64,000 bases of DNA, taken from the NCBI GenBank assembly GCA_963704855.1, contig CAVPHY010000028.1, positions 620,001-684,000 of the forward strand, given 5' to 3'. The notes beneath the pieces were generated by a model. The model was not told where the DNA came from. It did not search any database and saw only the letters and a list, made by a program, of their open reading frames with translations. Numbering within the stretch: position 1 is the first letter of the stretch; each line of letters begins with the position of its first letter. This document shows positions 25,579 to 34,700 of this stretch, piece after piece. The DNA is from SZUA-36 sp963704855. GTDB taxonomy: Bacteria > Pseudomonadota > Gammaproteobacteria > Xanthomonadales > SZUA-36. The position numbers were made by a program, and so were the translations under genes.

Positions 25579-26176
25579 CTACAGCGTGCAGTGAGGTCTT
25601 TCTTTCAGACGTTCCAGGTACTTCTGCAGGTTTGGCAGATCGCCGAGCAGACCTGCACCCTTGCCCCAGTTCAACGTGAAACCGACGAGGATATCCGTTA
25701 TTGAAAAGCGCTTGCCGACCAGGTAATCGGTATTGGACAAGACCTTGTCCAGTACCCTGGCCGCGTGTAAGAAAGCCGCGTTGTTCTGTTCAAAAAGAGC
25801 CTTGATACGCTGCTCTTTGGGCAATACAAAGGTATTCCTCGCATTGCTCCAGAGGTAGGCTTCCATTTCCGTGAGCGCGAAACTGACCCACTGCAAATGC
25901 AGCGCCCGTTCGCGGGTACCCGAAGGGGCGATAAGGCCTTTTTCCGGAACAAGATCCGCCAGGTAGGTGCAGATGGCGGCGGCTTCAAACAGTGGCTCAC
26001 CGTCAATCACCACGGCGGGCACCTTGCCCATCGGGTTGACCTTGTTCAGTTCATCGCTGTGCAGTATTTCCACGCCGCTGATGGCTTTAAATTCAAGCCC
26101 GCATTCGAGCAAGCGCCCAACGGGCCTGTTTGGAACGACTGGGTCCGTACTCGTACAAGGTGATATCCAACGCCAT
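25579..26176 (-). pseudogene. Glutathione S-transferase, frameshifted near the N-terminus
   Basis: Read through, this is a GST of about 198 residues: thioredoxin-like N-domain (MALDITLYEYGPSRSKQARW, then LECGLEFKAISG, VNPMGKVPAVVIDGEPLFEA) and all-helical C-domain (YLVGKRFSITDILVGFTLNW). The natural start ATG at 26176 is in a different frame from the rest. The first 21 residues and the remainder join if one base is removed near 26113-26117 (GCGCTTGCTC versus an expected GCGCTGCTC). Without the repair, translation can begin only at a TTG at 26112 and lacks the glutathione-activating strand. The gene is divergent from icmF. A genuine mutation and a sequence error cannot be told apart here. Confidence 0.75.
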
Positions 26177-26333
26177 GTTTATTTTCCTTTAATATTAAAT
26201 TGAATTTATCGATGAACCGGCTTGGAATCATACCGTTAACCCAGGTTCGAAGAGAAGGGGTGTCTTCCTGCACTCGCGGCTGGCCACGTGTACACTGTAA
26301 AATAAACAGGTTTACTTTAAAGAGCATCCAGTA

Positions 26334-29300
26334 ATGAACCGACCCGCATCCAGAATAACAATCGATAAAAAGCCTGCAGTCGACACCCCATTGCGTTTTG
26401 TCACGGCCGCCTCTTTGTTCGACGGCCACGATGCCGCGATCAACATCATGCGCCGGTTGATCCAGGCACAGGGTTGCGAAGTTGTCCACCTGGGTCACAA
26501 CCGCAGCGTGCTGGATATCGTGCGCGCGGCCATCCAGGAGGATGCCGATGCGATCGCCGTTTCTTCCTACCAGGGTGGTCATAACGAGTTTTTCCGTTTC
26601 ATGATCGACCAGCTCAAGGAACGTGGCGCCGGGCACATACAGGTATTCGCCGGTGGCGGTGGCACCATCACGCTGGATGAGATCAGGGAACTGGAAGCCT
26701 ACGGGGTTAACCGCATCTATCACCCCGATGACGGTATGCACATGGGCCTGGTCGAAATGATCGAGGATGTGGTCAAGCGCGCCGCCGAGCACCGGCAAGC
26801 GCCGGTTTCCCCGGACAGCCTGCGCAAGGACAACGCCAGCGACGTCGCACAGATGCTGACCGCGATCGAGGCGGGACTGTTTGGCGAAGCCGAGCTGAAG
26901 ATGAAACGCCATGAGTGGGCCGGGGTTAAAAAACAGGCGCCGGTCGTTGGCATCACCGGCACCGGCGGCGCCGGCAAATCCTCGGTCACCGACGAACTGC
27001 TTAACCGTTTACTGACCAGTTTCCCCGAAAAGCGCATCGCCGTGTTGGCGGTCGACCCGACCCGTCGGCGCACCGGCGGCGCGCTGCTCGGCGACCGCAT
27101 CCGCATGAACTCGCTACGCTCCGAACGCGTTTACATGCGTTCGATGGCGACTCGCCGCCAGCACATGGCCACCAGTGCGATGCTGCATGACGCAATCCAG
27201 TTCCTGAAATCCGCCGGGTTTGACATGGTCATCGTCGAGACCGCCGGTATCGGCCAGTCCGATTCCGAGATCGTCGATATGGTCGATTTCTCCTGCTACG
27301 TGATGACCTCGGATTTCGGCGCGCAGAGCCAGCTGGAAAAAATCGACATGCTGGATTACGCCGAACTGGTGATTTTGAACAAGTTCGACCGCCGCGGCGC
27401 CGAGGACGCGCTGCGCGACATCCGCAAGCAATGGAAACGCAACCACCTGGCCTTCACGATGGAAGACGACGATGTACCCGTTTACCCGACCATCGCCAGC
27501 CAGTTCAACGATCCCGGCATCAGCTGGATGTTCGTCAACCTGCTGCGTTTGCTGCGGGAAAAACTGGAACTGCCCGAGAAGGACTGGACGCCAGGTCTGG
27601 AAGTGACGGAAAAAGCACCGCGCGCCACCGTGCTGATCCCTTCGAGCCGTATACGTTACCTGGCCGAAATTGCCGAGCAGGGCCGGGGCGTCAGTGCCGA
27701 TATCGCCCGCCAGGCCGAACGCGCCATGCTCGCACAGCACTATTACGAGTGCCTGCGTGACCTTGGTGACCCCGAACTGCCCGCACCGCTGGACATTTAC
27801 CCGAGCGACAGCCTGCGGGATGTCGCCAACCCACGGCCGAGCACCGGTGGCGCGGCGGAAGAACCCGCTGACGAAGTACGTGAGCATGACCCGCATACGC
27901 TGCGTGTGCTGCGTCAGCGTTATAACGCAGCACTGGTCGATCTTACAAAAGAGGCCATCGATCTGCTCAAGGCCTGGCCGGAACGCAAAGCGGGTCTGCG
28001 TACCGAGCAATACAGTTACAACGTACGCGGGCGCGAGATCAGCGGTGATAATTTCCGCGAATCATTGAGCCATCTGCAGATACCCAAGATCGGTATGCCG
28101 CGCGACGCGGGCTGGGGCGAGTTGCTGTCGTTCCTGATGCGCGAGAACCTGCCGGGCGCCTACCCCTACACCGCCGGTGTATTCCCATACCGCCGCGCCG
28201 GCGAGGACCCGATCCGCATGTTCGCAGGAGAGGGCACACCCGAGCGCACCAACCGGCGCTTTCACTACCTGGCCAAGGGCCAGCCGGCCAAGCGTCTTTC
28301 CACCGCATTCGATTCGGTGACGCTCTATGGCGAAGACCCGCACACACGCCCGGATATCTACGGCAAGGTCGGCAACTCGGGGGTCTCGATCGCCACGTTG
28401 GACGATATCAAAAAGCTCTATTCGGGCTTCGACCTGTGCGCGCCGAACACCTCGGTATCGATGACCATCAACGGCCCGGCGCCGATGATACTGGCGTTTT
28501 ACATGAACGCGGCCATCGACCAGCAGGTTGAAAAACACCTCGATGAAACCGGTGGCTGGGACAAGGCCAACAGGATCATCAAGAAATATTTCCGCGAAGG
28601 CCAGCCCGCTTATGCCGGTGAACTGCCTGAGGGCAACGACGGCCTGGGCCTGCGCCTTTTGGGCATCACCGGCGACAAGGTCGTCGATGCGGACACCTAC
28701 GCGCGTATCAAGAAGGACACCATCAGCAAGGTGCGTGGCACGGTGCAGGCCGACATCCTCAAGGAGGACCAGGCGCAGAACACCTGTATCTTCTCGACCG
28801 AGTTCGCGATGCGCATGATGGGCGATATCCAGCAGTATTTCGTCGACCACAAGGTGCGCAATTTCTACTCGGTGTCGATCTCCGGCTACCACATTGCAGA
28901 AGCCGGCGCGAACCCGATCAGCCAGCTGGCATTTACCTTGAGCAACGGCCTGACCATCGTCGAGTATTACCTGGCACGCGGCATGCACATCGACGAGTTC
29001 GCGCCCAATTTGAGCTTTTTCTTCAGCAACGGCATGGACCCGGAATACACCGTCATCGGTCGCGTGGCGCGGCGTATCTGGGCGCGCGCGATGCGTGAAC
29101 GCTACGGCGCCAACCAGCGCAGCCAGATGCTGAAATACCACATCCAGACCAGCGGCCGTTCACTGCACGCGCAGGAAATCCAGTTCAACGATATCCGCAC
29201 CACGCTGCAGGCCCTGTACGCGTTGTTCGATAACTGCAACTCGCTGCACACCAACGCCTACGACGAGGCCATCACCACGCCGACCGAAGAAAGCGTGCGC

Positions 29301-29837
29301 CGCGCGGTGGCGATCCAGATGATCATCAACAAGGAACTCGGCCTGAACTTCTGCGAGAACCCGTGGCAGGGCAGTTTCATCGTTGACGAACTGACCGACC
29401 TGGTCGAAGAGGCCGTCTACAAGGAATTCGAGAGCATCTCCGAACGCGGCGGCGTGCTCGGTGCGATGGACACGATGTACCAGCGTAGCAAGATCCAGGA
29501 CGAGTCGATGTACTACGAGCACAAGAAGCATGATGGTAGTTTGCCGATCATCGGGGTTAATACCTTCCTGGGTGGCAAGGAAAGCCATGCCGAGGGTGGC
29601 GAGCAGGAACTGATGCGATCAAGTGACGGTGAAAAGGATCAGCAGGTGACGAACGTTACCGAGTTTCGCGATTTCCACCGGGCTGAGGCCGAGCAACAAC
29701 TGGTTGAACTGCAACGGGTGGCGCGTGAGAGGAGTAATACCTTTGAGGCGCTGATGGCGGCGGCGAAGTCATGTTCACTCGGGTCGATCAGTCATGCGCT
29801 TTACGAGGTGGGTGGGGAGTACCGGAGGAATATGTAG
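26334..29837 (+). CDS. icmF: Fused isobutyryl-CoA mutase (IcmF): B12 domain, G-protein chaperone and mutase in one chain
   Basis: A 1167-residue protein with the exact IcmF layout. The B12-binding domain (residues about 20-150) includes RFVTAASLFDGHDAAINIMR with the cobalt-ligand His32. A MeaB/MeaI-type GTPase domain follows, with P-loop GTGGAGKS at 209-216. The large mutase TIM-barrel fills the C-terminal half (LPGAYPYTAGVFPYRRAGED, NTSVSMTINGPAPMILAFYM, SISGYHIAEAGANPISQLAF). IcmF interconverts isobutyryl-CoA and n-butyryl-CoA using adenosylcobalamin, and some members also act on isovaleryl-/pivalyl-CoA. With the liu operon nearby it fits branched-chain acyl-CoA metabolism. The last 56 bases of the gene recur inside two distant mobile repeats (46760 and 51312). 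Confidence 0.95.
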   Translation: MNRPASRITIDKKPAVDTPLRFVTAASLFDGHDAAINIMRRLIQAQGCEVVHLGHNRSVLDIVRAAIQEDADAIAVSSYQGGHNEFFRFMIDQLKERGAGHIQVFAGGGGTITLDEIRELEAYGVNRIYHPDDGMHMGLVEMIEDVVKRAAEHRQAPVSPDSLRKDNASDVAQMLTAIEAGLFGEAELKMKRHEWAGVKKQAPVVGITGTGGAGKSSVTDELLNRLLTSFPEKRIAVLAVDPTRRRTGGALLGDRIRMNSLRSERVYMRSMATRRQHMATSAMLHDAIQFLKSAGFDMVIVETAGIGQSDSEIVDMVDFSCYVMTSDFGAQSQLEKIDMLDYAELVILNKFDRRGAEDALRDIRKQWKRNHLAFTMEDDDVPVYPTIASQFNDPGISWMFVNLLRLLREKLELPEKDWTPGLEVTEKAPRATVLIPSSRIRYLAEIAEQGRGVSADIARQAERAMLAQHYYECLRDLGDPELPAPLDIYPSDSLRDVANPRPSTGGAAEEPADEVREHDPHTLRVLRQRYNAALVDLTKEAIDLLKAWPERKAGLRTEQYSYNVRGREISGDNFRESLSHLQIPKIGMPRDAGWGELLSFLMRENLPGAYPYTAGVFPYRRAGEDPIRMFAGEGTPERTNRRFHYLAKGQPAKRLSTAFDSVTLYGEDPHTRPDIYGKVGNSGVSIATLDDIKKLYSGFDLCAPNTSVSMTINGPAPMILAFYMNAAIDQQVEKHLDETGGWDKANRIIKKYFREGQPAYAGELPEGNDGLGLRLLGITGDKVVDADTYARIKKDTISKVRGTVQADILKEDQAQNTCIFSTEFAMRMMGDIQQYFVDHKVRNFYSVSISGYHIAEAGANPISQLAFTLSNGLTIVEYYLARGMHIDEFAPNLSFFFSNGMDPEYTVIGRVARRIWARAMRERYGANQRSQMLKYHIQTSGRSLHAQEIQFNDIRTTLQALYALFDNCNSLHTNAYDEAITTPTEESVRRAVAIQMIINKELGLNFCENPWQGSFIVDELTDLVEEAVYKEFESISERGGVLGAMDTMYQRSKIQDESMYYEHKKHDGSLPIIGVNTFLGGKESHAEGGEQELMRSSDGEKDQQVTNVTEFRDFHRAEAEQQLVELQRVARERSNTFEALMAAAKSCSLGSISHALYEVGGEYRRNM

Positions 29838-30033
29838 GTTCCGGTGGACGGGTAATCTCTGACATTTGCCTGATCAGATTTACGTACAACAGTTAGGGAA
29901 TGATGCCATTGTGCATCGCAGCAGCACGGGCGAATACTCCAGGTATTTGTTCGGGCCACGGGATTGTTCTCTCAAGCAACCGCTCAAGTACCACCCAAAT
30001 CCGCTGCAGTCTATGTACGACACCGGCACCGAG
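29780..30033 (+). repeat. icmF tail and IS91-like leader segment shared with the 1.42-kb repeats
   Basis: Bases 29780-29835 (end of icmF) are identical to 46760-46815 and differ by one base from 51312-51367. After a diverged stretch, bases 29967-30033 (ending GACACCGGCACCGAG) again match the same repeats. This second part carries the start of the IS91-family transposase text (AVYVRHRP-like). No gene lies in 29838-30087. Confidence 0.8.
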
Positions 30034-30087
30034 TGAAATCGTTAACATCATGGACTAAACTGATACCATTCGAAAGAATAGAGATCA

Positions 30088-30681
30088 ATGAAAAACGAAA
30101 CCCATCCACTGCAATTTATTGGCACCCTGTTAATCGATTATTTTCGCTGGTCACAATTGGCGCCCATGATTACCGTTTGGTTTTTTGCCTTATTAATGGT
30201 TTTTATGCTGTTTTTTGTTAATCACCAGGATGAAACTATGGATGGTTTGGGCACGGTTGTTGAGTGGGTGACCGAGTTTCCCGTAGTCGAGCCGATAATT
30301 GCCAAATGGGCAGAAGAGAAGGTTGGCGATGATGGCGCACTTCATTTTGGAGACGATGATTTCAAAGCCGGCGCAATGAAAGCCTGGGCCATTTTGTCGT
30401 TGCTCCTGATGGGTATCAGTTGGTTGGCCGGCATGCTGTTCGGCCCGTTTCAACCCTGGTCTCTCAAGCGCAAACTGGCAGCGGCCGGGCTGGCCAGTAC
30501 ATTGCTGGTGGTCGCTTTATCAGGGGTCTACTTTCTTAGCCCGGAGGTGTTTAACGGGCCATTGTCTGCTTGGTTGCTAAATTTTGTGGGTATCTCGGTA
30601 CTCGTATTCCTGGTCAGTGGCTGGTGCCTGACCATTGCGCATATGCTCGGTCTGTTGTGCCACTTGACCGGAGACGGCTAA
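30088..30681 (+). CDS. Multi-pass membrane protein of unknown function
   Basis: A 197-residue protein with about four predicted membrane helices: MITVWFFALLMVFMLFFVN (around residue 28), AWAILSLLLMGISWLAGM (around 92), LASTLLVVALSGVYFL (around 133) and LLNFVGISVLVFLVSGWC (around 165). Between the first two lies an acidic soluble loop (EEKVGDDGALHFGDDDFKAG). No family is recognised. It stands inside the remains of an IS91-like element: transposase fragments lie on both sides. Its last coding bases and the first bases after its stop (30655-30690) recur with three mismatches at 60116-60151, so this gene, or its end, has been copied or moved. Confidence 0.65.
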   Translation: MKNETHPLQFIGTLLIDYFRWSQLAPMITVWFFALLMVFMLFFVNHQDETMDGLGTVVEWVTEFPVVEPIIAKWAEEKVGDDGALHFGDDDFKAGAMKAWAILSLLLMGISWLAGMLFGPFQPWSLKRKLAAAGLASTLLVVALSGVYFLSPEVFNGPLSAWLLNFVGISVLVFLVSGWCLTIAHMLGLLCHLTGDG

Positions 30682-30683
30682 TG

Positions 30684-30716
30684 GGTGACCCCATAAGTTC
30701 GTGACCCCATAAGTTC
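30684..30716 (+). repeat. Short tandem repeat GTGACCCCATAAGTTC x2
   Basis: Two copies of a 16-17 base unit follow the membrane-protein gene directly. The GACCCCATAA core is shared with the inverted repeats that bracket the RAYT gene at 56.7-57.5 kb (GACCCCATAACTTT), which suggests the same repeat family. Confidence 0.6.
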
Positions 30717-30719
30717 GAC

Positions 30720-31190
30720 CAGTGATGAACTGTCCAGGTTAACGCATACCATCGCTCACCGTGTCGGCCGTTACCTTGAGCGCAGGGGGTTTCTGGAATG
30801 TGATGCCGGGGTTGCCACCAAAGCTAATGAACGAGCGACCAAGAGTAGGTGCCTTCAGGCGAACTGGAACGTTTGTGCCGGTACATAACAAGACCAGCGA
30901 TTTCCGCCAAACGTCTCTCAATCACATGCAACGGTCAGGCGGGGCAAACGCAAAAAGTGCCACTCAGCTGATGAGGCAGACCAAACCCCAGCCGAAAAAA
31001 CGGGCTTCGATGACCTGGGCAATGCGATTGAAGCGAGTATTTGATATTGATATCGAAACCTGTAGTGAATGCGGTGGCGATGTCAGAATCATCGCCAGCA
31101 TCGAAGACCCGATAGTCATTCAGAAGATACTCAATCACCTGGACAATGCAACTTCTGCAGCAACAGCACTATTGCCGGATTGCCGGGCTT
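30720..31190 (+). pseudogene. IS91-family transposase remnant
   Basis: Broken pieces of an IS91-type transposase can be read in several frames. The segment SDELSRLTHTIAHRVGRYLE belongs to the middle of the protein. The next piece, GVATKANERATKSR, matches the catalytic-region neighbour also seen in the repeats at 47.2 and 51.8 kb. The C-terminal piece, WAMRLKRVFDIDIETCSECG, then GGDVRIIASIEDPIVIQKIL, is the conserved zinc-finger-like end of the family. Stops and frame changes separate the pieces and most of the catalytic domain is missing, so it cannot be active. Confidence 0.8.
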
Positions 31191-31303
31191 CGCCGAGCCT
31201 GCCTGTCCGGATATCAGTCATCTTTTCGTTATTAGTAATTAATGGACCGCGTTTCCACCGGATACGCGGGTAAGCAGGCCGAAGTAAAAGACTCGGAGTA
31301 CGA

Positions 31304-31741
31304 TTGCCAATGATGTCGGATAGCAAGCACCCGCCCCTGTTCATCCTGACACTGCTGCTGGTTCTGGCCGGGGCCAACGCATCAGTGTCAGGCGCGGATG
31401 ACGAAGCCGCCGCCCCGCCAATAGTCGGAGTGGTCCCGATCGGACAACAGGCGATGGAGCCCAGGGACGCGGCCAGCAAACCCGTCGAGCAGCTCCCCGA
31501 GGCAACAATCGTGACCCAGGGTATCGCCCTGTCGGTCACAGCGGCCCTGAATTCCACGGTTTTCGCCCCAACCTTCGTCCGCCTGGAGCAGGACGACGTT
31601 GACTGGAGCCTGACCGGCAGCTGGTCCAGCGTCAGCCTGACGCCAGCCAGCGGCGGCACTTACGCGCGCAGCGCAAGCGCAGGTGATACCGCGCAGATCG
31701 GATTCTCCGGGACCTGGGTCAGCCATCGGCCTGGTCGCTGA
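31304..31741 (+). CDS. N-terminal piece of a giant secreted RHS/FG-GAP protein, cut off by a frameshift
   Basis: A 145-residue frame that begins with a signal peptide (HPPLFILTLLLVLAGANASV) and then enters the first jelly-roll-like module (DVDWSLTGSWSSVSLTPASG). It stops after TWVSHRPGR. Removing one C of the CC pair at 31723-31724 joins GFSGTWVS directly to IGLVADRFSGEVEILLDG in the next frame, which matches the parallel text in the second module (DWLGIGFIADRFGGQAEIAI). It is therefore the true N-terminus of the following giant gene. TTG 31304 has a GGAG five bases upstream; the ATGs at 31310 and 31313 are alternatives. The shift is either a real mutation or an error. Confidence 0.75.
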   Translation: MPMMSDSKHPPLFILTLLLVLAGANASVSGADDEAAAPPIVGVVPIGQQAMEPRDAASKPVEQLPEATIVTQGIALSVTAALNSTVFAPTFVRLEQDDVDWSLTGSWSSVSLTPASGGTYARSASAGDTAQIGFSGTWVSHRPGR

Positions 31742-34700
31742 TCGCTTCAGCGGCGAGGTGGAGATTTTGCTGGATGGTGTGAGCCAGGGCGTGTTCGACC
31801 TTTATCAGCGCGAGGAAACACCGGTACAGCTGCACTTTGACGGCCTGACCAATGCCGCCCATACCGTCAGCCTGAGCGTCACCGGCACGGCCAATTCCCT
31901 CGCCGCCAACACACGCGTACAGCTGGACTATGCCGACTACGGCGATGGCACGCTGCTGCCCGACGGGGATTTCGAAGAGGACGACCCGCGAGCGCTGGTC
32001 AGCAACGGCTGGACCGCAGTTAGTTATGCCGGCGCCAGCGGCGGCCAGTACTATCGCGCCACCACCGGCAGCGCATGGTTCCCATTTGCCGGCGACAGCT
32101 TCAGCTTGCAAACGCTGGCCTACAGCAGCGCTGGCCGGGTCAAGCTGTTCGTGGACGGCGTACCGCTGGACATCATCGACCTCTACGAACCCGTGCTGCT
32201 CAATGTCGCGGTGCCTAGGGTGTTTTCCTACCAGGGTTTTGGTGCCGGGGATCACGTACTGCAGGTGCTGAGCTACCAGGATACTGCCACCATCGACCGG
32301 ATTTCGACTCCTGGCAGCGCGCCGTTTATTGATCCCGACGCAGCCGTCAGCGGCGTTGCCCGGGTAGAGGCTGATGACCCGGCTTTGCTGTTCAACGGTC
32401 TGCCTTACACGCGAAGCGCCAACAGCTGGGTGCGGGTGGCCAACATCAATACCACGCTGGCCAGCGCCGGCGAGGTGATCTATACGGCCGCGCAGGACGA
32501 TGCAGTCCAGTACAGCTTCGACGGCGACTGGCTCGGCATCGGCTTTATCGCCGACCGCTTCGGCGGCCAGGCTGAAATCGCCATCGATGGGGTTGTGGTG
32601 GAAACCGTGGATCTTTACAGCCGCGCCACCGATACCCTTAGCCTTTACTACCAGGGCATTGGGCCCGGGGCGCACTCGGTGACGGTTACTGCGCTGGGTA
32701 CGGCATCGCCGGAGTCCAGCGGTACACGGATGACGCTGGACTACTTCGAGACCTGGGACGGTCAGCCGTTGGCTGAAGGCGCCTTCGAGGACGTTGATAC
32801 GAGAGTAATCTACAGCCGCGGATGGAGTCGCCTGGCGTCAGCGGCGGCCAGCGGTGGCACCTACCTGGTCACAGGTATAGGCGCCACGACCGCCTGGCTC
32901 GCGTTTACCGGTGATTCGGTGACCTGGCAGGGGAGGACCCGGTTCAATTACCAGGACGTGGAGATCCGCATCGACGGCGCCTCCCAGGGACTGAAGGATC
33001 TTTTTGACCAAAACGAGGGGCCCCGGGCGTTCTCGTTCGATGGTTTAGGCGCGGGCCCGCATGTGCTGGAGATCCGCCAGGTTCGCGGCGATGCCGTCAG
33101 TGTCGATGTGATCACCACCCCCGCCGTGACGCCGCCCGATCCGGCGCCGGTCGTGCCCGCGATCGTTCGCCACGAGGAGAATCACCCGGCGTTGCGTTAC
33201 AACGGCCAGCCTTACGCTATCAGGGCCCAGAGCTGGGCGGAGTTTTCCGACCCGCAGGTCAGTCGGGGCTACTACGCAAGTAGCAGTACGGCGGACGACC
33301 GCTGGCAGTTGGATTTCAGCGGCCAATGGGTTGCACTCGGCTTCCGCAGCACCGCGACCAGTGGCAACGTGGAAGTATTTATTGACGGCGTCTCCCAGGG
33401 GGTGTTCGTAACCGCCGCAGGTATCAACGAAGTTAAACAATTGGCATTCGGTGGACTGGCACCCGGCGCCCACTCAGTGGAGGCAGTGGTGGTGACAGGG
33501 CCTGTCATGCCGGACTTCATCGACGTCTGGGACGGCCAGCCGGTGACCGACGGTTGGTACGACGCCAGGCTGGACGACGCGCCGCCTGGCCTGATCCACC
33601 TCAGCCGACGACAATGGTGGCGGGAGCAGGCGGATGAGTATGCCCGCGAGGACAACATCCTGACACCGTTTAACAGCTCGGATACCAACGCCTGGTTCAA
33701 TTTCACCGGTACCAACCTCACCGTGCTGGCCTATCAGCGCGAGAATACCGTGCTCCAGGTCGTAATCGACGGCGTGGACCAGGGCCTTTTCAATCTCTCG
33801 CCAACGGCCCCGTTCCGTGCCCAGCCCACCGCCCTTTACTTCACGGATTTGGGCGAGGGCGCCCACGCCGTCCAGGTCGCACTGGATTCCAATGGCGGTC
33901 AAACACCACTGCTGGATGCATTCGAAGTCGATCCGGAGGATACCTTCGCCTACATGCCGGAGGTGGAGTGGTTTGACACCACTGCCCAGGAAAGCCTGCC
34001 CGGAACAAGCGCTACAGGATTCGTTTCCACCGTTGCGGTTGGTGACCTGGACGGCGACGGCGTCGTAGAGTTGGTCGCCCCTGCTCAAAACGGGCGGCTC
34101 TATGTCTACCGTGGCGACGGCCAGAACGCGGGTTCCGGTTCACCGATCAAATGGACCAGCGACCTGGTCGGTCCGGCCGCCGAGCCGGCGCTGGCCGACC
34201 TCGATGGTGATGGCCGCGCCGAGATCATCGTCAGCGGTCGTGATGGCACATTCGCCTTTCACCACGACGGTCAGCTGATGTGGAGCAACCCCACGGTGAA
34301 GTCCTACCTGGCCAGCCAGCAGTTGGCGTGGGGCGGTCCGTCGGTGGCCAACCTGGACCTGGATCCTGAGCCCGAGATCGTGATTTCAGCACTGGGCGAC
34401 GCTCTCTATGTGCTCGACCACCTGGGCAACGTCGTGTTCTCCTACCCGTTGGGGAGCGGTTTTCCGACGGTGCCGGTGCTGGCTGATCTCACCGGCGACG
34501 GTGTGCTGGATATCGTGGTCGCCGAGACCTGGACACTGAAGGTCATTGACGTCTTCAATGGCGGCACTCTGGTCTGGAGCCGGGAACTGCCCGATCCCAT
34601 CGTGTTGCTCGGCGGCGCCGGAGTCTTTGGTGGCCCGGCCATCGCTGATCTGGACAACGACGGCAACGCCGAAGTGATCATCAACTGGGGCCACGTGATC

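Noticed and set aside
27114..29141. Long minus-strand open frames (298 and 359 codons) opposite icmF
   Set aside because: They are antisense shadows of a high-GC coding sequence; their protein text shows no family motifs, while the plus strand is full-length IcmF.
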